Shown: one piece after another, positions 57,833 to 64,000 of the stretch
Layout: each line of letters begins with the position of its first letter
Numbering within the stretch: position 1 is the stretch's first letter
DNA from: a bacterium
GTDB taxonomy: Bacteria > Bacillota > Clostridia > Oscillospirales > Ruminococcaceae
Length of the DNA: 64,000 nucleotides
Direction: 5' to 3'
Assembly: GCA_004561545.1 (NCBI GenBank)
Contig: SFVK01000014.1
Coordinates: forward strand, 1 to 64,000
Program-made: the position numbers and the translations under genes
The notes under the pieces: generated by a model
Told to the model about the DNA's origin: nothing
What the model saw: only the letters and a program-made list of their open reading frames with translations
Database searches by the model: none

Positions 57833-58641
57833 GGCAGCCCCCGCAGGGCGTGGAGGTGCAGCAGGGCCTCCACCACGCCGCCCGCAATGCAGCGGGATTT
57901 GTCCGAGATGGTAAAGCAGTTTTTGGCTTCCCCGGCGCGGGGGTCAATGTCGGCGATTTTCAGCCCCTCGGTGACGGGGTAGCCGTCCCGGATCAGCCCG
58001 CGCAGCAGCCCGGTCAGGGTGGCGGGCACCGGGGTCCCGCCCACAAAGGCGATGGGCTCCCCCTGCTCCACCACATCGCCGATGCGGCGCACCGCCCGCA
58101 GCGTTCCCGCCGCCGGGCTGTGAATGACCCGCTCGGCGCCGTAACCCCCGATAAGGCCGGGCACACCGGTGTTGGGCCGGGCCGCGCCCGCATAAATCAC
58201 CCGGCCCAGGTCATGGCCGCGCATGGTCTCCACCACGGCGTCCACGTCCTGACCGGCGGTGAAGCCGGGGCCGAGGGCCACCGTGATGGGGGCCATCTGC
58301 CGCCGGGTGCCCAGATTTTTCTTGGCCAGAATGGCGTCCACCACCGCCATGGGCCGCAGCGCCGCGATGGACGCCCCTTCCGGGTCCACCAGCAGCGGCA
58401 GCTCGCCCTGCGCCAGCAGCGCCCGGGCGGCGTCCGGCGTGCCGGCCCTGCGGCAGGTCATGCCCTCCACGGTCTGGACGCCGGTATACACCGCCTCGCA
58501 GAAGGCGACGGTGCGGCGGATGGCCGACGGCGCGGGGACTTCCAGCACCACAACCGGGAACCCGCACTGCCGCAGCCGCGCGATGGTGCCGGTGGCCAGG
58601 TCGCCGCCACCGCGCACAATGACCAAATTGTTACCGTTCAT
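57826..58641 (-). CDS. yqeB: Selenium-dependent molybdenum hydroxylase system protein YqeB (EF2563 type)
   Basis: 271 residues from ATG 58641. The N-terminus MNGNNLVIVRGGGDLATGTIARL is the family start (Rossmann-like), followed by VVVLEVPAPSAIRRTVAFCEAVY, and GLIGGYGAERVIHSPAAG near residue 165. The protein is related to XdhC-type chaperones. It should insert or maintain the selenium in a Mo hydroxylase. Ten bases separate it from selD. No hydroxylase structural gene is in the window. Confidence 0.87.
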   Translation of the reverse strand: MNGNNLVIVRGGGDLATGTIARLRQCGFPVVVLEVPAPSAIRRTVAFCEAVYTGVQTVEGMTCRRAGTPDAARALLAQGELPLLVDPEGASIAALRPMAVVDAILAKKNLGTRRQMAPITVALGPGFTAGQDVDAVVETMRGHDLGRVIYAGAARPNTGVPGLIGGYGAERVIHSPAAGTLRAVRRIGDVVEQGEPIAFVGGTPVPATLTGLLRGLIRDGYPVTEGLKIADIDPRAGEAKNCFTISDKSRCIAGGVVEALLHLHALRGLPW

Positions 58642-58650
58642 TTTGTGCAA

Positions 58651-59670
58651 TCACTCCAAATACAGCGCCGCATCGCCGGGCGGCGTCACATAGCCCACCT
58701 GCGCCGCGCCCTCCAGCCGGGCCAGGCAGGCGGCGGCCTCCCGCTCGGGCAGCGCAAAGAGCAGCCCGCCGCTGGTCTGGGGGTCATAGCACAGGTCCTG
58801 CATGGCGCGGGGGATGCCCGGCGCCACCCGCACCTGCGCGTACTCCCGGTTGCGGTAGGCCCCCGCCGGCAGAAATCCCATATCCGCCAGTTCCAGCGCC
58901 TCGCGGTGGAAGGGGATGCTCCCCGCCGTCAGGTGCAGGCTGCACCCGCTGCCCTGGGCCATCTCAAAGCTGTGGCCCAGCAGGCCGAAGCCGGTCACGT
59001 CGGTGCAGCTGTGGACGGAAAATTCCACCATCACATCCCGGGCGGCCCGGTTCAGGGCAGCCATCTGGCGGGTGACCCGGTCCAGCACTGGCGGCTCCAC
59101 CAGCCCCGCTTTGGCGGCGGTGGTCAGCACGCCCACGCCCAGGGGCTTGGTCAGAATCAGCACATCGCCGGGGTGCGCGGCGCTGTTGGTCAGCACCCGG
59201 TCGGGCCGGGCAAAGCCGGTGACGGCCAGGCCGTACAGCGGCTCGGCCCCCTGGATGGTGTGGCCGCCCGCAATGACGGCCCCCGCCTCATAGACCTTGT
59301 CATAGCCGCCGCGCAGCACCTCCCGCACCATCTCCCCGGTCATGGCGGGGGCGGTGCACAGCAGGTTCAGCGCCAGCTTTGGCTCGCCGCCCATGGCGTA
59401 GACGTCGCTGAGGGCATTGGCCGCCGCGATCTGGCCGTAGAGAAAGGGATCGTCCACGATGGGCGGGAAAAAGTCGGTGGTCTCGATCAGGGCGGTGTCC
59501 TCATTGACCAGATAGACGCAGGCGTCGTCGCTCTTGTCAAAGCCCACCACCAGGTTGGGGTCGGTGCGGGTTTTGAAACCCTCCAGCAGGCCGGCCAGCG
59601 TGCCCGCGCCCACCTTGGCGCCGCAGCCCGCGCAGGCGGCCAGTTTGGTCAGTTTGACCTGTGTTTCCAT
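58651..59670 (-). CDS. selD: Selenide, water dikinase
   Basis: 339 residues from ATG 59670 (ATG 59679 is possible). The active-site Cys and Lys lie at the N-terminus in ACAGCGAKVG. ATP-binding features: FDKSDDACVYLVNEDTALIETTDFF, the invariant SDVYAMGG near 87, GGHTIQGAEP near 138, and a C-terminal DPQTSGGLLFAL. There is no in-frame TGA, so the enzyme has Cys, not selenocysteine. It makes selenophosphate. In the absence of selA/selB/selC nearby, the product most likely feeds YqeB/YqeC. Confidence 0.93.
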   Translation of the reverse strand: METQVKLTKLAACAGCGAKVGAGTLAGLLEGFKTRTDPNLVVGFDKSDDACVYLVNEDTALIETTDFFPPIVDDPFLYGQIAAANALSDVYAMGGEPKLALNLLCTAPAMTGEMVREVLRGGYDKVYEAGAVIAGGHTIQGAEPLYGLAVTGFARPDRVLTNSAAHPGDVLILTKPLGVGVLTTAAKAGLVEPPVLDRVTRQMAALNRAARDVMVEFSVHSCTDVTGFGLLGHSFEMAQGSGCSLHLTAGSIPFHREALELADMGFLPAGAYRNREYAQVRVAPGIPRAMQDLCYDPQTSGGLLFALPEREAAACLARLEGAAQVGYVTPPGDAALYLE

Positions 59671-59675
59671 CGGTG

Positions 59676-59909
59676 TCACCCCCTGGCGCGGTAGAGCGGC
59701 CGGTAGCCGCCGTCCGTCACTTCCACAATCTGCTCCACCTCTTCGGGCACTGCGGCGGGGCAGCCGCCCTCAAAGCGGACACAGGTGCCGCAGCTGCTGC
59801 TCAGGTCCCGGGGCACCGGCATGGCGCGGGCGGGAACGCCCCGGTTCCGGCAGTCCTGCCGGAACCGGATGGCCCCGAAATGGGAATAAAACGTGGCGAT
59901 ACAGATCAT
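59676..59909 (-). CDS. DUF3343 protein, putative Se/S carrier
   Basis: 77 residues, a small alpha/beta protein with CRNRG near residue 20, MPVPRDLSSSCGTCVRFEGG near 30-50. The SSSCG cysteine motif is the DUF3343 hallmark. The family is found mainly beside TusA-like and selenium genes and is thought to carry persulfide or selenide. Overlaps the TusA-like gene by four bases and precedes selD by five. Confidence 0.82.
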   Translation of the reverse strand: MICIATFYSHFGAIRFRQDCRNRGVPARAMPVPRDLSSSCGTCVRFEGGCPAAVPEEVEQIVEVTDGGYRPLYRARG

Positions 59910-60112
59910 CTGCTCATGGTCAGCGTATAGTCGCTGCCCTCCTGCCGCACCGTCACGGCGTAGCCCTGGTGTTCGGCATAGCGGGTCACATTCTCCCTGG
60001 CGGCGTGGTTGTCCACCACCATCTCATAGCAGGCGTCGCCGCTTTGCATGGCCTGACGGATCAGAAGAACCGGTTCGGGGCAGGAAAGCCCCCGTGCATC
60101 CAGTTGTTTCAT
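59906..60112 (-). CDS. TusA/YedF-family sulfur (selenium) carrier protein
   Basis: 68 residues. Contains the TusA motif DARGLSCPEPVLLIRQA, where the CPEP cysteine carries persulfide. In operons with YedE-like transporters and selD such proteins (YedF) are thought to handle reduced selenium. ATG overlaps the yedE stop (four bases). Confidence 0.87.
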   Translation of the reverse strand: MKQLDARGLSCPEPVLLIRQAMQSGDACYEMVVDNHAARENVTRYAEHQGYAVTVRQEGSDYTLTMSR

Positions 60113-61176
60113 TGTGCAGCTTCCTTTCTGAAGGTGTTGAGGCAGGCAATGGCGGTGACCACCGCCAGCCCGATGACCACGGCAATCCGGCCCGCGGCGG
60201 TGGGGCCGTCGGCGCTGGAGGCCAGGCCGAAGTTGTGGGCAAAGGCCGCGCCCACCAGCAGGCCCAGCACCGTCACGGCGCTGTCGGCGTTGCCCTCACC
60301 GGCCAGCACCAGCTGGCGCAGCGGGCATCCGCCCAGCAGCACGCAGCCAAAGCCGGCCAGCAGCATCCCCAGCGCGTTCCACAGCCCGTCGGTGTGGGCC
60401 ACCGGCTGCCCCGCAAAGCCGGGGTGGAAGCTGCCGGTGACCAGGTTGGCCGCAAAGGCCGCCGCCAGAATGGCCCCAAAGCCCAGCAGCAGCTTGGTTT
60501 CCCGGAAGAGCACAAAGTCCCGGATGCCGCCCACCATGCACAGCCGGGTGCGCTGGGCCAGCGCGCCCACAATCAACCCCGCCGCCAGGCTGAGGAGCAG
60601 CGGCGCGTGCCTGGCGCCGGGGCCTTCGGTGCTGAAAAAGACAAAGGACGGCGCGGCCACCAGCAGCACCAGCAAAGCAGCCATGATGGCGGGCAGCGCC
60701 GCGCCCTCGGTGACGGGCAGGCGGTAGGTGCGGCGCAGCGTGTAGCCCCTGTTGAGGAAGAACACGCCGCACACAATGCCCAGGACAAACCCGGCCAGCC
60801 CGAACAGCGCGTTGCCGTCGCCGCCCGCCAGCCGCAGAATCATGCGGAAGGGGCAGCCCAGAAACATCAGGCAGCCGATCATCACAAAAAAGCCCAGCAC
60901 AAAGCGGGTCATGGGGGCGCTGCCGCCTTTGGGGGCCCATTCCCTGCGCACCAGCGCCAGAATCATGCTGCCCAGCACCAGGCCGATGATCTCGGGCCGG
61001 ATGTACTGCACGGCGGCGGCGCGGTGCAGTCCCAGCGCGCCCGCAATGTCCCGCACAAAGCAGGCGATGCAGAAGCCCATGTTGGCCGGGTTGCCAAAAG
61101 CCACCAGCGTCACCGCAAGGACGCCGATGGCAAGGCCCGCCAGGGCGATGGTCCATTTTTCTTTTTTGTCGTTCAT
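60109..61176 (-). CDS. yedE: YedE-like selenium/sulfur compound transporter
   Basis: 355 residues, hydrophobic with about ten helices. Conserved cysteine and glycine motifs of the YeeE/YedE family: NMGFCIACFVRDIAG near residue 30, FLGCPFRMILRLAGGDGNA near 105, QRTRLCMVGGIRDF near 210, and LLGGCPLRQLVLAGEGN near 285, two pseudo-repeats as in YeeE (thiosulfate channel). The selenium label comes from linkage to tusA-like, selD and yqe genes. First gene of the operon behind the shared tandem upstream element. Confidence 0.87.
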   Translation of the reverse strand: MNDKKEKWTIALAGLAIGVLAVTLVAFGNPANMGFCIACFVRDIAGALGLHRAAAVQYIRPEIIGLVLGSMILALVRREWAPKGGSAPMTRFVLGFFVMIGCLMFLGCPFRMILRLAGGDGNALFGLAGFVLGIVCGVFFLNRGYTLRRTYRLPVTEGAALPAIMAALLVLLVAAPSFVFFSTEGPGARHAPLLLSLAAGLIVGALAQRTRLCMVGGIRDFVLFRETKLLLGFGAILAAAFAANLVTGSFHPGFAGQPVAHTDGLWNALGMLLAGFGCVLLGGCPLRQLVLAGEGNADSAVTVLGLLVGAAFAHNFGLASSADGPTAAGRIAVVIGLAVVTAIACLNTFRKEAAQ

Positions 61177-61204
61177 AGAAATTCCTCCTCCCGATCATGG
61201 TTCC

Positions 61205-61277
61205 ATCATACCATGGCGGGGGAAGATGCGCCAATAGGATTTATTGATTATTTCAATGGATTGATTGGTTTTTTCAA
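61205..61277 (-). promoter_or_regulatory. Promoter and tandem upstream element of the yedE-yqeC operon
   Basis: Minus strand: half-site TTGAAAAAACCAATC (61277-61263), a second half-site TTGAAATAATCAATA (61256-61242) starting exactly 21 bp later, then -35 TTGGCG (61234-61229), 18-bp spacer, and -10 TATGAT (61210-61205). The elements sit where an activator would touch polymerase. The distal half-site lies in the 3' end of mocA. Confidence 0.65.
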
Positions 61278-61846
61278 TCAGTTGCCAGCCGTTCCAGCCG
61301 GGCCAGGTCCTGCGGGGTGTCCACGTCCTCCAGCTCGGCGGCGCTGGTGGCGGGGACGGTGCGCACCGCGCCGGGGTGGCGGGCCATGACCTGCCGCCCG
61401 CCGCCGCTTTGCAGCGCGGCCAGCTCCCCCAGCGCCCAGCGGGGAAAGAGCACCGGCGCACCGGGCCGCCCCTGCCAGGCGGGCCGCCAGATGGACCGGG
61501 GGTCGGCGGCAAAGGCGGCGCGCAGCGCCTGCACCGTGCTGCGGCGCAGCAGCGGCTGGTCGCAGGGGCAAAAGAGCACGCCGTCTGCCCCGTTCGCCAG
61601 CGTCAGCCCCAGCCGCATGGCGTCGCAGCGGCGGGGTTCGCTGTGGAGCAGCACCGGCACGCCCCGGTCCCGGCAGAGCTTTGCCGCCGCAGCGCTGCGG
61701 GTGAGGACAACGCGGCGGTCAAACACCCCGTCGGTGGCCGCCAGCGCCCGGCAGATCATGGGCTCGCCGCAGAACTCCGCCATCAGCTTGTCGCCGCCAA
61801 AGCGGCGGCCCAGCCCACTGGCCATCAGGATGCAGACGGTTGTCAT
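61274..61846 (-). CDS. mocA: Molybdenum cofactor cytidylyl/guanylyltransferase (MocA type)
   Basis: 190 residues. NTP-transferase signature MASGLGRRFGGDKLMAEFCGEPMI at the N-terminus, then VLFCPCDQPLLRRSTVQALRAAF near residue 90 (metal-binding Asp), and a C-terminal DVDTPQDLARLE. This type transfers CMP (MocA) or GMP (MobA) to the molybdopterin dithiolene; MocA is expected for hydroxylases of the xanthine dehydrogenase family. The ATG overlaps the moaC stop (four bases). Confidence 0.85.
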   Translation of the reverse strand: MTTVCILMASGLGRRFGGDKLMAEFCGEPMICRALAATDGVFDRRVVLTRSAAAAKLCRDRGVPVLLHSEPRRCDAMRLGLTLANGADGVLFCPCDQPLLRRSTVQALRAAFAADPRSIWRPAWQGRPGAPVLFPRWALGELAALQSGGGRQVMARHPGAVRTVPATSAAELEDVDTPQDLARLERLATD

Positions 61847-62337
61847 GGCGTGTCCTGCCCGGCGTCAAAGACAAAATGCCCGCTCTTTCCGCCGGATTTT
61901 TCCACAAGGTGGATGCCGGAAATCACCATGCCCCGGTCTGCGGCCTTGCACATATCGTAGACCGTCAGCAGCGCGGCGGACACCCCGTTCAGCGCCTCCA
62001 TCTCGACGCCGGTCCTGCCGTCGCACCGGGTGGTGCAGCGGGCCTCGATGGCGTTCTCCCCCGGCAGAAGCGTAAATTCCACGGTGCATTTGGTCAGGGC
62101 CAGCGGGTGGCACAGCGGGATTGTCTCAAAGGTGCGCTTGGCCGCCATAATGCCCGCCACCTGGGCCACGCCCAGCACGTCGCCCTTTTTGGCGCGGCGC
62201 TGGGCCACCATGGCAAAGCAGTCGGCGTTCATGGTGATGCGCCCCACGGCGATGGCCTGCCGCCGGGTCACCTGCTTTTCGCCCACGTCCACCATCACGG
62301 CGTTGCCGTTGGCGTCAAGATGCGTCAGTTCGCTCAA
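61843..62337 (-). CDS. moaC: Cyclic pyranopterin monophosphate synthase
   Basis: 164 residues. Family blocks: N-terminal VMVDVGEKQVTRRQAIAVGRI, GVAQVAGIMAAKRTFETIPLCHPLALTKC near 55-80 (His and Lys of the active site), GVEMEALNGVSAALLTVYDMCKAADRGM near 110-140. It completes cPMP after MoaA. Three bases separate it from the MoeA-like gene upstream. Confidence 0.94.
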   Translation of the reverse strand: MSELTHLDANGNAVMVDVGEKQVTRRQAIAVGRITMNADCFAMVAQRRAKKGDVLGVAQVAGIMAAKRTFETIPLCHPLALTKCTVEFTLLPGENAIEARCTTRCDGRTGVEMEALNGVSAALLTVYDMCKAADRGMVISGIHLVEKSGGKSGHFVFDAGQDTP

Positions 62338-62340
62338 CCC

Positions 62341-63366
62341 TCACACCCCCTTGCCGAACCCGCAGTTGGGGAAATGGCACTCCGGGCAGTTCAGGCACAG
62401 CCCGCCGCTGCCAAGGCCCGCCAGCCACTCCGCCGTCACCGGCTCGTCCGCCAGCAGGCGGGGCAGAACCAGGTCAAAGACGGTGCGCTTTGCGTACATC
62501 ACGCAGCCCGGCAGGCCGCAGACCGGCCGCCCGTCGGGCAGATAGGCGACCAGAAACATCGCCCCCGGCAGCACCGGCGCGCCGTAGCTGACGATGCGCG
62601 CCCCCGTGTTTTTGATGGCCAGCGGCGTGCGATCGTCGGGGTCCACGCTCATGCCGCCGGTGCAGAACACCATCTCACACCCCGCGTCCAGCATCCGCAG
62701 CACCTCGCCGGTGATGGCGTCGGCCTCGTCGCCGGGGCAGGCATGGCAGACCATTTCGCAGCCGAACTCCGCCAGCTTGCGCTGCAAAATGGGGGTGAAT
62801 TTGTCCTCAATCAGGCCGTTTTTCACCTCGCTGCCGGTGGTCACCACGCCGAACTTTTTCTGTTTCAGCGGCACAAGGCGCAGCAGCGGGGTGTCCCCGG
62901 CCAGCGCCCGGGCCTGCTCCATCCGCTCCTTTTGGATGACCAGCGGAATCACCCGGGTACCGCAGAGTTTGTCCCCCTTGCGCACCACAAAGCCGCCGGG
63001 GCGGGTGGCGATCATCAGGTCCCCCATGGCGTTGAGGGCGCGCAGCCGGGCCGTGTCCACCAAAAACAGCCCGTCGCAGGCGGCGGTCAGCTCAATCTTG
63101 CCCTCCTTGGCCTCGCTGGCCTCCATATTCTCGTTCTGGCAGAGCTGGCGCAGAATTTCGGCGGCTTCGTTCTCGTGGAGCATCGTCTCGTCATTTTCCC
63201 AGACATACAGGTGTTCCTTGCCCACCGAGAGCAGCACCGGGATGTCCTGCGGCTGCACAATGTGGCCCTTGCGGAACACCGGGCCCTTGAACCGGCCCGG
63301 TATGATCTGGGTGATGTCGTGGCAGAGGACCTGCCCCACGGCGTCCTGGGTGCGGATCAGTTTCAC
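62341..63366 (-). CDS. MoeA-like molybdopterin-binding protein with C-terminal Cys cluster
   Basis: 341 residues. The MoCF-binding domain is recognised by KKFGVVTTGSEVKNGLIEDKF near residue 170 and MVFCTGGMSVDPDDRTPLAI near 230. The N-terminal part is a short MoeA domain-like region (KLIRTQDAVGQVLCHDITQI). The last 25 residues hold four cysteines in CLNCPECHFPNCGFGKG, which could bind an Fe-S cluster or metal. It probably inserts molybdate into molybdopterin for the Se-dependent hydroxylase. First gene of its operon, behind the shared tandem upstream element. Confidence 0.85.
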   Translation of the reverse strand: MKLIRTQDAVGQVLCHDITQIIPGRFKGPVFRKGHIVQPQDIPVLLSVGKEHLYVWENDETMLHENEAAEILRQLCQNENMEASEAKEGKIELTAACDGLFLVDTARLRALNAMGDLMIATRPGGFVVRKGDKLCGTRVIPLVIQKERMEQARALAGDTPLLRLVPLKQKKFGVVTTGSEVKNGLIEDKFTPILQRKLAEFGCEMVCHACPGDEADAITGEVLRMLDAGCEMVFCTGGMSVDPDDRTPLAIKNTGARIVSYGAPVLPGAMFLVAYLPDGRPVCGLPGCVMYAKRTVFDLVLPRLLADEPVTAEWLAGLGSGGLCLNCPECHFPNCGFGKGV

Positions 63367-63392
63367 AGCGCATTCCTTCTTTCTTTCGTTTT

Positions 63393-63468
63393 ATTATAGT
63401 ACGGCGCCGCGCCGCTGCGCAAGGCAAATCCCCCTGGTTTTTTTCGATGGATTGATTGGTTTTTTCAA
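63393..63468 (-). promoter_or_regulatory. Promoter and tandem upstream element of the moeA-like/moaC/mocA operon
   Basis: Minus strand: half-site TTGAAAAAACCAATC (63468-63454), second half-site TCGAAAAAAACCAGG (63447-63433) 21 bp on, -35 TTGCGC (63422-63417), 18-bp spacer, TATAAT (63398-63393). The first half-site and the following nine bases are identical to those of the yedE operon (24 bp exact). Confidence 0.7.
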
Positions 63469-63513
63469 TCCCGCAGCGGTGTGCTCCGGCAGATGCCCGG
63501 CAGGCGGGGAAGC

Positions 63514-63548
63514 AAAAAGGCCGGCACGATGCTTGGATCGTGCCGGCC
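63514..63548 (-). terminator. Terminator of the SDR oxidoreductase gene
   Basis: Perfect 12-bp stem GGCCGGCACGAT/ATCGTGCCGGCC with a GCTTGG loop, followed by TTTTT on the minus strand. Confidence 0.9.
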
Positions 63549-63573
63549 GGCTGTGTTTTTGCAAAAATCAGAA

Positions 63574-64000
63574 TTACCAAGTGCGGCTGCCCATGGCGCG
63601 GAACTGGGCCACGGTGGGCACATGGGAGTTGAGGCCGCCGTCCACGGTCATGACCTGGCCGGTGACATAGGTGCTCTCGTCAGAGCCGAGGTAGACGCAC
63701 AGATGGCCGATGTCCTCGGGGCAGCCATAGCGGTCCACGCAGATGTTGGACAGGAAGATGTCCTTCAGGGCCTGGGGCACGTTGGCCTCGTTCTGCGGGG
63801 TGACGATCAGGCCGGGGCGCACGCAGTTGCAGCGAACACCGGTCTTGCCGTACTGGGTGGCCACCATCTTGGTCAGCATATCCACGCCGGCCTTGGCGCA
63901 GGCATAGGCGGTGGAGCTGATGTCGCCGTTGCAGGCGGCCATGGAGCCGATGTTGATGATGGAGCCGCCGCCCACCTTCTGCAGGTAGGGGATGGCAGTC
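63574..64000 (-). CDS. SDR-family oxidoreductase, partial (C-terminal part)
   Basis: The frame is open to the window edge; about 142 C-terminal residues are visible. Catalytic Ser is in GGGSIINIGSMAACNG and the Tyr-x3-Lys is YACAK in STAYACAKAGVDMLTKMVA. Then RCNCVRPGLIVTP and the C-terminal SDESTYVTGQVMTVDGGLNSH, standard for FabG/3-alpha-hydroxysteroid-type dehydrogenases. The cofactor-binding N-terminus lies outside the window. In gut clostridia similar proteins include hydroxysteroid dehydrogenases, but the substrate cannot be assigned here. Confidence 0.87.
   Translation of the reverse strand, partial: TAIPYLQKVGGGSIINIGSMAACNGDISSTAYACAKAGVDMLTKMVATQYGKTGVRCNCVRPGLIVTPQNEANVPQALKDIFLSNICVDRYGCPEDIGHLCVYLGSDESTYVTGQVMTVDGGLNSHVPTVAQFRAMGSRTW

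Noticed and set aside
58651..59670. SelD as a possible selenoprotein
   Set aside because: The frame has no internal TGA and the active-site position is a TGC cysteine codon; no SECIS-like element was seen.
61257..63470. The 24-bp identical sequences as CRISPR repeats or IS ends
   Set aside because: Only two copies exist, more than 2 kb apart, each placed at an operon promoter with the same orientation and distance to the -35, which fits operators better.

Overview
The window is GC-rich (first 2.4 kb excepted), with short intergenic gaps, strong AGGAGG-type ribosome binding sites and -35/-10 promoters of sigma-A type. Gene content is that of an anaerobic Gram-positive gut clostridium: ECF transporter S component, MsmEFG-type sugar uptake, GlpK with the GlpA-like/DUF1667 trio, high-molecular-weight rubredoxin, and the selenium-dependent molybdenum hydroxylase accessory genes yqeB/yqeC. 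I infer an Oscillospirales/Ruminococcaceae member near Faecalibacterium, Gemmiger or Subdoligranulum. I saw no rRNA, tRNA, CRISPR array or intact transposase.

Layout. 1-3256 is a low-GC accessory or scar region: a glycosyltransferase gene cut off at about position 99, an EpsG/Wzy-like polymerase, an AT-rich gap, and a chimeric remnant joining a phage tail-protein fragment to a relaxase C-terminus. 3397-9430 is housekeeping: tautomerase, SGNH hydrolase, TrmH-type methyltransferase, cupin, ECF S component, DUF3842, M18 aminopeptidase and glutamyl-Q tRNA(Asp) synthetase. 9471-11806 holds a full-length P-type ATPase homologue in which every catalytic motif is altered, translationally coupled to an acylphosphatase. 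12002-17223 is a six-gene operon that could turn D-glutamate into 5-oxoproline and then glutamate: D-amino-acid transaminase, two separate D-glutamate-cyclase-type proteins, and PxpB/C/A. 17794-20726 is a CsoR-controlled copper operon. 21002-25767 is an FtsX-type ABC exporter with a very long coiled coil. Thioredoxin reductase and a VTT-domain membrane protein follow.

28093-33965 is an alpha-glucan or oligosaccharide uptake locus: binding protein, two permeases, LacI regulator and 4-alpha-glucanotransferase. Its binding-protein gene is frameshifted by a 38-bp tandem duplication. 34116-39843 carries a polysaccharide deacetylase, a remnant of a beta-propeller lyase-like gene, a dehydrogenase behind a MerR-type promoter, its MerR regulator, and a GH2 glycosidase. 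A small XRE islet (39918-40570) precedes the divergent glp operons (40633-45463). At about 47015 a breakpoint removes the 5' ends of both a TRAP DctM gene and a histidine kinase gene. A rubredoxin-flavoprotein and a cation/proton antiporter follow.

50397-63468 is a large molybdenum/selenium cofactor locus: modA, MOSC-MogA fusion, moaA, yqeC, yqeB, selD, DUF3343, TusA-like, YedE-like, mocA, moaC and a MoeA-like protein. A MacB-type ABC exporter with a CARDB-like surface protein sits inside it. The two Mo/Se transcription units share a two-half-site upstream element with 21-bp phasing, just upstream of each -35 box. A partial SDR oxidoreductase closes the window.

The strongest leads are the catalytically dead P-type ATPase with its coupled acylphosphatase, the shared Mo/Se operator, the D-glutamate recycling operon, and the copA gene that reads through into an internally initiated copper-chaperone domain.
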